Shown: positions 56,753 through 64,000 of the stretch, piece by piece
Layout of the letters: the number at the start of each line of letters is the position of its first letter
How positions within the stretch are numbered: position 1 is the stretch's first letter
Position numbers and translations under genes: made by a program
Source of the DNA: Nannobrachium achirus
Lineage: Eukaryota; Chordata; Actinopteri; Myctophiformes; Myctophidae
Direction of reading: 5' to 3'
Length of the DNA stretch: 64,000 bases
NCBI GenBank assembly: GCA_963921795.1
Contig: OY997657.1
Span: forward strand, 2,060,080 to 2,124,079
The notes under the pieces: model-generated
What the model saw: the letters and a program-made list of their open reading frames with translations, nothing else
What the model was told of the DNA's origin: nothing
Database searches by the model: none

Positions 56753-57760
56753 GGTTCTCAACCTGTTGGTCGGGACCCCCAGGAGGGTCTCCAAATGATT
56801 TTGGGGGGTCCCCAGATGATTAACTTAATGTGTTTTTTTCCCTGAAAAGTACATTTCTATTAGTTATACTTATGTTAAAGGGATGTTTCACTTTCAAAAA
56901 ACGTTTTGTCATTTTGGGAACACTCAGGACAGTTTTTTAATTTCTTCATTCAGTATTTAGATATTTGTTAATTCATTTCGTGTTCATTTCCCCCTTCCAG
57001 GACCTTCCTATACAAACCCATTATAACCTCAAACTCCATTTTAACCATGGTAGATTCAATTAAAAACAACTGTTCTTTTTTCTGGTGACTCCTGACACCC
57101 TCTGAATACGTGAGCAGGCCGTGTTTTCTTTTGATAACTTTAATTTTTTTATAATCTTTTATTGTATTTAATCATTTTCATTTCCTCAAAAGATTAATAG
57201 GAATCAAGGAAAAATGTTATCGAAAAAACATGGCCTGCTCACGTATTCAGAGGGTGTCAGGAGTCACCAGAAAAAAGGACAGTTGTTTTCATTGAATCTA
57301 TCATGGTTAAAATGGAGTTTGAAGTTATAATGGGTTTGTATAGGAAGGTCGTGGAAGGGGGAAATGAATATCAAATATCTAAATACTGAATGAAGAAATT
57401 CAAAAGCTGTCCTGGGTGTTCCCAAGAGCCTGCTTAGACGATGAAATGACAAAAAAGTTGTTTTGAAAGTGAAATATCCCTTTAACTGTATGAACTTAAA
57501 GGACAATACAAATGTAATACTAGTCATTAAGCTACTAATATAGACTGAAGTACTTGGAGCAGGTGACAGCGTCATGTTTGCATGTTTAGAATTGTAACAG
57601 CTGAAATCAATAATATCACTATTCCCATATTAACCTGCGGGTGGCGCTAGACAGTAAGTGAAGGTGGGGGCCGCCAGTTGCCCATGTATGGTTTATACTG
57701 ATGGTGATAAGTTGAGAGGACCCCTGGGGGTCCTCAGACCACACTGTGAGAACCACTGGT
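56753..57760. mobile_element. hAT-like element with nested TTAA element
   Basis: CAGAGGTTCTCAACCTGTTG opens and CTGTGAGAACCACTGG closes. Nested at 56,878-57,484 is the TTAAAGGGAT...ATATCCCTTTAA inverted-repeat element, a relative of 23.66-24.30 kb. The repeat shared with 37.1 kb lies at about 57,517-57,680. Confidence 0.75.
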
Positions 57761-57809
57761 CTAAAGGCTGACAGGTGAACCACACACTTTGAGAACCACT
57801 GGTCTAAAG

Positions 57810-58948
57810 CAGGGGTCTTCAACAGGGGGTCCGGGACCCATAGGGGGTCCTCAGAGTTACTACAGGGGGGTCCTCCAAATCTTTGAATGATAGAAACTTT
57901 TTTCTCCTCTTTTATATTAACCACTTGAACATAATCTGTGAACTTTAGCCAAAAATAGCAGATCTACAAGCTCACATGCAACGCCTCGTTGTGAGCTTGT
58001 AGATCGGCTATTTCTGGCAAAGAGGTTTAGTGTAGAGGGGGAAAAGAGCAGACCAAGTACAGAGTGAAATAGTCAGGGACCCAGTCCCTGATAATGGGAG
58101 AGGACTTGTGATGTTCTGCCGTACTTTTTATTTATATTTTATCTATTAGTTTGGTCATTAAGGTCCACAGAATGAGAGGCCTGCTCTGCTGGAAACATCG
58201 TGGAAAAAAAGTTATGGCCATTTGTATATTCACTGTCCCATCAACTTCACTATACAGGAAAATAATACAAAAATAAATGTGCTTTAAGTAGCATGTGAGG
58301 GGTCAAACTAGGGGTTCTTCATGATTCTGAATCCATTGCGAGCATTTGTTTTGCATGAAAAACATTCCTTGGGAAAAATTTTGGCCCCCCAAAATTGTAA
58401 AAAGTGATGAGTCATCATAAAATATTAACTTTTCACAGTTTTGGGGGGCTGATAATTTGCCCTAGGAATGTTTTTCATGCAAAACAAATGCTTGCAATGG
58501 ATTAATCATGAAGAACCCCTAGTTTGACCCCTCACATGCTACTTAAAGCACTTTTTTTTTCTTTTCCTGTATAGTGAAGTCGATGGGACAGTGATACAAA
58601 TGGCCATAACTTTTTTTCGCGATGTTTCCGTCAGAGCAGGCCTGTCATTCTGTGGACCTTAATGACCAAACTAATAGATAAAACAGAAATAAAAAGTATG
58701 GAAAGACATCACAGGTATCACCCCTATTCCTTGAGCTTTTGGGCTTGTGGGTCAATGACTAAAAGGTCAAGTTTATTAAGTATTGATGGTCAAGTGGTTA
58801 AATATCTGAAAACACAAACTGACATGAATCCAAAATACACTGATTATTGTGCTGTCAAACAAAACTACTGTATCTGTTGTGGGGGTCCCTGCTTCATCTC
58901 TCTCTCTCGATTAAGGGGTCCTTGGCCTGAAAACGCTGAAGAGCCCTG
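57810..58948. mobile_element. hAT-like element with perfect target duplication and nested palindrome
   Basis: Left end CAGGGGTCTTCAAC, right end GCTGAAGAGCCCTG, both flanked by GTCTAAAG (57,802-57,809 and 58,949-58,956), an exact 8-bp duplication. Hairpin copy at 57,950-58,014. A second palindromic element (about 58,090-58,720, copy B of the 38.2 kb family) is nested inside and explains the extra length. Confidence 0.93.
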
Positions 58949-59239
58949 GTCTAAAGACTTCTGTGGTTCTTTTCAAGACAAATTCCAAGCCTCATATTTC
59001 TGCCTAGCTCCTCCTCCGGTGTTATGGGGAAACTGGTGACCTGACAAAATGTGTGTCCATCTTGTGGACTTCACATATGTCAAACATCCAAAGCAAATCA
59101 CTGCTGTCTTATTAAGAGTTAAAGCTAGAAGGCCTATGCAGTGGCTTTAAGTAACTAGTAAGTACATTTACTTATTTAAGAGAGATTATAGAATTGGGTC
59201 AAATATTCAAAGACTTGCACAAATTGATACAAATTCAAT

Positions 59240-59280
59240 AATGGCAGATCTACAAGCTTGCATCTGCTATTCTTTTTAAC
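59240..59280. repeat. Dispersed hairpin repeat, minimal copy
   Basis: ATGGCAGATCTACAAGCTTG CATCTGCTATT: left arm and outer right arm only. Confidence 0.7.
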
Positions 59281-59357
59281 AGTTAAAGCATGAAAAAAAT
59301 GGTTAAAGTAATGATGCGTTCCCGGTCTTAATGGGTTAATTCCTGTGTCTATTCTAG

Positions 59358-59526
59358 GTGCAGCTCCTCAACCAGCCCAACATCCTCCTTCAGGACAACT
59401 ACATTACCCAGAAGGCCACTGTGTTTCCTGTCCGCTCCAGTGAGTTCGGATACGCGCCAGCAGGGGGCAGCAGCTACCACATCTGTGTGGACGGACAGTG
59501 GACCAAACTCACTCTCACATGTCAAT
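59358..59526 (+). CDS. Single exon of a CCP/sushi-like extracellular protein
   Basis: A 169-bp exon following TGTCTATTCTAG and ending at CAAT|GTAAAC, phase 0 in and phase 1 out. It encodes VQLLNQPNILLQDNYITQKA, then TVFPVRSSEFGYAPAGG, SSYHICVDGQWTKLTLTCQ. The closing Y-x-x-C-x-x-G-x-W-x-x-x-x-L-x-C pattern is that of the second half of complement control (sushi) modules. The first half is less typical, so the family call is tentative. No other exon of this gene is identified. The donor side is immediately invaded by (CA)n. The last about 40 bases including the donor are copied at about 60,446 and 60,683. Confidence 0.6.
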
Positions 59527-59528
59527 GT

Positions 59529-59602
<74 letters not shown>
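59529..59602. repeat. (CA)n microsatellite
   Basis: About 74 bases of CA repeats directly at the exon donor. Confidence 0.98.
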
Positions 59603-59604
<2 letters not shown>

Positions 59605-60390
59605 CTCCACTGGCCCACAACCTCAAGTTTCGATGCCCTCCCTGACGCGGAGTCAGCAGGGGTCGGTAGGAGGGACACGGGCGCGAAGCCTGTGCCCCTC
59701 CCGGTGTCCTAAGGCGCATTGCAGTGATGCCATGGAGAGAATACTCCGTCCTCCTATCTGCGCGGAGCCGTTCTCCGTCTGGAACGGGTGGGGGTCGGAG
59801 CGTTGGGGAGTGTGGCTGAGGCATGGTTGAGGTGCTCTCGCTTGAAGTGCACATTGAACTAGGGTCTCCTCGTCCCTCCCGGGGCAGGGGATCTCAGGTT
59901 TCGTTTGTGCCGCACCCTTCGTGGGCAGAGCCAAGCATAACGTCCCCAACGACCTACGGGTCAACGGGGAGCCGCATCCCTCTACTCAGCCATACGAGGG
60001 CCCTCGTGGTGTCCCTCTCCCCGATCAAGTCTCTTGATCCTCTTTGGCATCAGTGCAAGCGGAAAGAGCCTGCCGGCTTCCCTATCGCGTGGAGCGGTAT
60101 GCGTGAAGTTGCGTGGGGAGTCGGTTAGGCTGAGGAGTACGGCGGATGGGAGGAACGAGGTGCCAAGCACTCGAAGTGCACATTGAGTTTGGGTCCGCCG
60201 TCCTTGTGACGGGGGATCTCAGACATCGTTTGTGCCGTGCCCCCTCGGGTGGGCAAGAGTGTGGCCTAATGTTCCCCGACGGCCCCCGGGCCGGGGCGAA
60301 GGTTCCGCCCAAACGGGACGGCGCGTTCACACGTCAGCCGTGCGAGGACCCCCTTCGGGGGGCAACCTCTCCTCAAACTGGTGTGACCTT
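59603..60390. repeat. GC-rich block with an old internal duplication
   Basis: GAAGTGCACATTGA...GGATCTCAG..CGTTTGTGCCG occurs near 59,848 and 60,172, about 324 bases apart. The block is clearly more GC-rich than its surroundings. Overlapping frames in all phases are by-products. It loosely resembles rDNA spacer composition, but I cannot align it. Confidence 0.6.
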
Positions 60391-60391
60391 C

Positions 60392-60715
60392 TGACATGTC
60401 AGAAGGTCAACGTAAGCACATAAGCACAACTCCTTACTGTACTGACAGTGGTTCAAACTCACTCTGACATGTCAACGTAAGCACATAAGCATAGCATAAG
60501 CATATGCACACATAAGCATATGCACATAAGCATATTATGCACATAAGCATATGCACACATAAGCATATGCACATAAGCATAGTATGCACATAAGCTATGC
60601 ACACATAAGCATATGCACATAAGCATATTATGCACATAAGCATATGCACATATAAGCATAGGCACATAAGCACAACTGTACTGACAGTGGTTCAAACTCA
60701 GTGACATGCTGAGCT
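60392..60715. repeat. Copies of the CCP-like exon end plus a GCACATAAGCATAT microsatellite
   Basis: GACAGTGGTTCAAACTCACT CTGACATGTCAACGTAAGCAC (60,446) and GACAGTGGTTCAAACTCAGT (60,683) match the 3' end and donor of the 59,358 exon. Between them is a GCACATAAGCATATGCAC array (about 60,480-60,670). Confidence 0.85.
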
Positions 60716-60974
60716 GAAAGCTCTTCGAAGCTGACCGGGTGTATGGAGAGCCGGAACGATTGGAGACTCCGATGGAAGCTCGTCTGAGGACGACCGAGAG
60801 TAGAAAATGTGAGTACTTTCTCCACCTCTGCTAGTATGCTCTGGTTTAATAAACAACATGTATTTGCAGTGCATTTGGACGTTGATGTTTACGTGAAGTC
60901 TGCAAGATGGTCACGTGTTTCTGAATGTCACCAATCACATAGTGCCTCTTTGTTTTATGGCTGTGAGAATGAGA

Positions 60975-61050
60975 AGGTTTTTGGCGTTTAATGAGCTTGG
61001 GAGAGAGAAGGAAGAGATGTTTTTGTTTTAGCAAATGAATAATGAACTGT
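60975..61050 (+). pseudogene. Truncated copy of the 61-64 kb module
   Basis: GTTTTTGGCGTTTAATGAGC TTGGGAGAGAGAAGGAAGAGATG matches the 3' end of the frame at 61,520-61,708 and its copy near 63,740. Confidence 0.8.
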
Positions 61051-61112
61051 GAGAGGGAGGGCAGGTCAGTCTGTCTTGTCTGTGTCTTGGTGTTGTTTTT
61101 TGCTGTCTTGGT

Positions 61113-61316
61113 GTGTTGCGTGATCCATTCATGAAGTCATTCATAGGCCAGTATGCTATGATCCTCACAGCTGGTTATGCACTGTCTGACCGTGCTCTCG
61201 CCCAGGATGGGGAAATGATCCATTCTTATGGAGAGGATGTTGAAGTCACATCATTTGCCAGTTTGCCACCCCCTAATGATTTTGCTGAGTTGCCTTATTT
61301 TGTCCAACCCAATTAG
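61113..61316 (+). CDS. Small conserved open frame, copy A, function unknown
   Basis: Encodes about 67 residues (SFIGQYAMILTAGYALSDRA...) ending ELPYFVQPN before TAG. A near-identical version lies at 63,225-63,412, differing by a handful of substitutions, several of them amino-acid changing, with no stop in either. I recognise no domain. The preserved frame in both copies suggests a gene or transposon protein exon. Confidence 0.4.
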   Translation: MLRDPFMKSFIGQYAMILTAGYALSDRALAQDGEMIHSYGEDVEVTSFASLPPPNDFAELPYFVQPN

Positions 61317-61519
61317 GCCATAGATTAGGATGTTTTCTGTGTCTGCACTCAGTAAAAGCAGTGCAGGCACTTAGATGGGGTATATCTTTCTTATTCTTAG
61401 ATCTTACTTTATGACTGCTAGCTCCTCTCAGACAGGTGTGCTTTCACACAGCCTGTTTGCTTATATAAATCATTTCCTCTGTTTGATGGTGCAGCATCTT
61501 AAACCTGGGAGGGTGTGAT

Positions 61520-61708
61520 GTGTTTGATGTTTTGAGGGAATGTCTCATTATTAACCACTTTTTCCCCAAAGCCCCTGTTGCTTTTTGTCCTATTATTTAC
61601 TCATGTACGCAATGTCATGATTCTAAAGAATTATGGAATTATGGTCTTGCCAGGTTTTTGGCGTTTAATGAGCTTGAGAGAGAGAAGGAAGGGATGTTTT
61701 TGTTTTAG
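61520..61708 (+). CDS. Small conserved open frame or exon, function unknown
   Basis: Reads MFDVLRECLIINHFFPKAPV...CTQCHDSKELWNYGLARFLA ... EREKEGMFLF and stops. The end FLAFNELEREKEGMFLF is kept in three places (60,975, here, and about 63,740). In the second copy the sequence before CCCCTGTTGC is TTTTTCCCCACAG, a good splice acceptor, so this may be an exon rather than a free-standing frame. No known domain recognised. Confidence 0.35.
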   Translation: MFDVLRECLIINHFFPKAPVAFCPIIYSCTQCHDSKELWNYGLARFLAFNELEREKEGMFLF

Positions 61709-61776
61709 AAAATTAATAATGAATGAATAATGATGTTTTATATTTGAACTGTTGGTATTTTGCATTGCTATTTAGT

Positions 61777-62037
61777 ATGGCGTCTGATAAAGGTGTTCAG
61801 GATGAAAATGAATTATGCGTTGAACTACCCGCCACTGGGGCTGAAACGCATAGGCCTACTGATGGTGATGCAATGCACGCTCAAAGGGTTGAACTTGAAC
61901 TTGAATCTGCGCAGGTTGAGCCAGCCACGCTGGCTGTTGTAAAGGGTTCACAGCCCCCAGAGGCTGAAAAACTGTCCGAAATCACTCAAAGTGTTGTCGA
62001 AACGGAGACACCGGTCACAAAACGAAAAAGAATTTGA
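61777..62037 (+). CDS. Acidic small protein, copy A, function unknown
   Basis: ATG at 61,777 (after GCTATTTAG, acceptor-like) opens 86 codons: MASDKGVQDENELCVELPAT, then a Glu/Gln-rich middle and a basic end VTKRKRI that could be a nuclear localisation signal. Copy B at 62,672 has one inserted codon (MV), a substitution and a loss of two bases after EKLSEITQ that frameshifts the end. I do not recognise it. Confidence 0.4.
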   Translation: MASDKGVQDENELCVELPATGAETHRPTDGDAMHAQRVELELESAQVEPATLAVVKGSQPPEAEKLSEITQSVVETETPVTKRKRI

Positions 62038-62039
62038 CA

Positions 62040-62300
62040 CCTAAAGCCCAAACATGAAGTGCAATGTGTGTTTATGAAGTATTTAAACTTAATCAATGTG
62101 TGTTTATGAAGTATTTAAACGGAATCAATGTGTGTTTATGAAGTATTCAACTTAATGTGTGTTTATGAAGTATTCAACTTAATCAATGTGTGTTTATGAA
62201 CTGGATGCAAACTGGATCCAAACATATGAGGTGCAATGTGTGTTTATGAAGTATTTAAACCTAATCGAAGTCTGTTTATGAAGTATTTAAAGGAGGAGGA
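62040..62300. repeat. 32-bp minisatellite in module copy A
   Basis: AATGTGTGTTTATGAAGTAT TTAAACTTAATC repeated about six times with deletions. The same array lies at 62,955-63,110. Confidence 0.9.
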
Positions 62301-62628
62301 GAAGGCAAAACATGAGTTATGGTTCAATGCAAAAAGGATAAATGTCAAGGAATTTGTGGATGAAGTGAATACTTGGACACAAAGTACAAAGGCTGTGTAA
62401 ATGTGGTTGTGGTTCAAGAGAATGAGGATGATGTGGACAATATAATTAAACCAACAGACAGCATTTCTAATGTTTTATGGTTGTAACCTGTTTGAGGGTT
62501 CATGGTTCACTGTTAAAATGTTATGGTTGCAACCGGTTTGTGGGTCTGACTCTGTTCTGAAGGTTTTGAGGTTTTAACTGTGATTTAAGTTTGGGTTTTG
62601 CACATTGTTCTGATTTCACTGAAGGCAC
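62301..62628. other. Module part 3 and unique spacer
   Basis: GGAGGAGGAGAAGGCAAAACATGAGTTATGG...AGTACAAAGG (62,290-62,400) recurs at 63,890-64,000. The rest (GTTTTATGGTTGTAACCTGTTTG / GTTATGGTTGCAACCGGTTTGTG) has a short internal duplication. Confidence 0.7.
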
Positions 62629-62671
62629 GGTTATATATTTTAACTGCTGGTATTTTGCATTGCTATTTATT

Positions 62672-62944
62672 ATGGCGTCTGATAAAGGTGTTCAGGATGA
62701 AAATGAATTATGCGTAATGGTTGAACTACCCGCCAGTGGGGCTGAAACGCATAGGCCTACTGATGGTGACGCAATGCACGCTCAAAGGGTTGAACTTGAA
62801 CTTGAATCTGCGCAGGTTGAGCCAGCCATGCTGGCTGTTGTAAAGGGTTCACAGCCCCCAGAGGCTGAAAAACTGTCCGAAATCACTCAGTGTTGTCGAA
62901 ACGGAGACACCGGTCACGAAACGAAAAAGAATATTGACACCTAA
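62672..62944 (+). pseudogene. Acidic small protein, copy B (frameshifted)
   Basis: The same protein as 61,777-62,037 up to EKLSEITQ, then a shift to CCRNGDTGHETKK and an early stop, so the basic C-terminal tail is lost. The acceptor-like TTTAG of copy A reads TTTATT here. Confidence 0.6.
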
Positions 62945-63138
62945 AGCCCAAACATGAGGTGCAATGTGTGTTTATGAAGTATTTAAACTTAATCAATGTG
63001 TGTTTATGAAGTATTTAAACATAATCAATGCGTGTTTATGAAGTATTTAAACTTAATCAATGTGTGTTTATGAAGTATTCAACTTAATCAATGTGTGTTT
63101 ATGAACTGGATGCAAACTGGATCCAAAGATGAGGTGTC

Positions 63139-64000
63139 AGTCTGTCTTGTCTGTGTCTTGGTGTTGGTTTTTGCTGTCTTGGTGTGTTGCGTGATCCCTT
63201 GTCTTGGTGTTCTTGTTAAGTCATTCATGAAGTCATTCATAGGCCAGTATGCTATGATCCCCATAGCTGATTATGCACTGTCTGACCGTGCTCTCGCCCA
63301 GGATAGGGAAATGATCCACTCTGATGGAGAGGATGTTGAAGTCACATCATTCGCCAGTTTGCCACCCCCTAATGATTTTGCTGAGTTGCCTTATTTTGTC
63401 CAACCCAATTAGGCCATAGATTAGGATGTGTTCTGTGTCTGCACTCAGTAAAAGCAGTGCAGGCACTTAGATGGGGTATATCTTTCTTATTCTTAGATCT
63501 TACTTTATGACTGCTAGCTCCTCTCAGACAGGTGTGCTTTCACACAGCCTGTTTGCTTATATAAATCATTTCCTCTGTGTGATGGTGCAGCATCTTAAAC
63601 CTGGGAGGGTGTGATGTGTTTGATGTTTTGAGGGAATGTCTCATTATTAACCACTTTTTCCCCACAGCCCCTGTTGCTTTGTCACATTATTTACTCATGT
63701 ACGCAATGTCATGATTCTAAAGAATTATGGAATTATGGTCTTGCCAGGTTTCTGGCGTTTAATGAGCTTGAGAGAGAGAAGGAAGGGATGTTTTTGTTTT
63801 AGCAAATTAATAATGAACTGTGATGTGTGATGTGCAATGTGTGTTTATGAAGTATTTAAACTTAATCGAAGTCTGTTTATGAAGTATTTAAAGGAGGAGG
63901 AGAAGGCAAAACATGAGTTATGGTTCAATGCAAAAAGGAATGTCAAGGAATTTGTGGATGAAGTGAATACTTGGACACAAAGTACAAAGGATGTGTAAAT
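63139..64000 (+). repeat. Module copy B (to window end)
   Basis: Nearly collinear with 61,070-61,718 and then 62,225-62,400. It carries the second SFIGQYAMI...FVQPN frame (63,225-63,412) and the FLAFNELEREKEGMFLF end (about 63,740-63,803). It runs off the window, so the true number of copies is unknown. Confidence 0.9.

Noticed and set aside
59522-59964. Long frames in the GC-rich block on both strands
   Set aside because: High GC gives open frames in several phases at once; none has splice or domain support.

Overview
The window reads as repeat-dense chromosomal DNA of a teleost fish. The main evidence is vertebrate-type exons with GT/AG splice sites, TTAGGG telomere-type repeats, a fish-style FIIND-CARD exon, many hAT-like elements with 8-bp target duplications, LINE 3' ends, a tRNA-headed SINE and long (TG)n/(CA)n tracts. 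Real coding sequence is only a small part of the 64 kb. Almost all long open frames are microsatellites or repeat shadows.

Layout. 1-8.9 kb: inverted-repeat elements, short tandem repeats and a hAT-like element carrying a near-perfect 73-bp hairpin. 8.88-19.62 kb: one 10.7-kb satellite of a 50-bp monomer, about 215 copies, with a diverged single monomer about 0.8 kb upstream. 19.6-25.4 kb: hAT-like elements, a GA-rich minisatellite and a minus-strand LINE split by a TTAA-flanked inverted-repeat element. 25.7-42.1 kb (minus strand): the gene content of interest. Seven exons of a TNF-receptor-superfamily gene (TNFRSF14/CD40-like cysteine-rich domains) run from 42,053 to 33,201. The next recognisable same-strand coding exon, about 6.2 kb further on, encodes a FIIND (ZU5+UPA) plus CARD. 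All splice phases agree, so the exons can be read as one frame: signal peptide, cysteine-rich domains, membrane region, FIIND, CARD. The sixth exon is an abnormal 899 bp, mostly a hydrophobic reading frame in which nearly every codon ends in T.

42-59 kb: further MITEs, LINE 3' ends, CArG-like palindromic repeats, a tRNA-derived SINE, and minisatellites grown inside LINE tails. 59.36-59.53 kb: one plus-strand exon of a CCP/sushi-like secreted or receptor protein, whose 3' end and splice donor recur 0.9 kb later. 60.9-64.0 kb: a duplicated module with small conserved open frames of unknown function, running off the window end.

If the minus-strand gene is one unit, it would be a receptor with an extracellular TNFR ligand-binding part and a cytoplasmic autoproteolytic FIIND-CARD of the NLRP1/CARD8 type. 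That is an inference from splice phase and neighbourhood; two adjacent genes remain possible. A recurrent theme is tandem amplification of functional DNA: a TNFR exon end with its splice donor, LINE coding ends, LINE 3' UTRs and another exon tail have each become local repeats.
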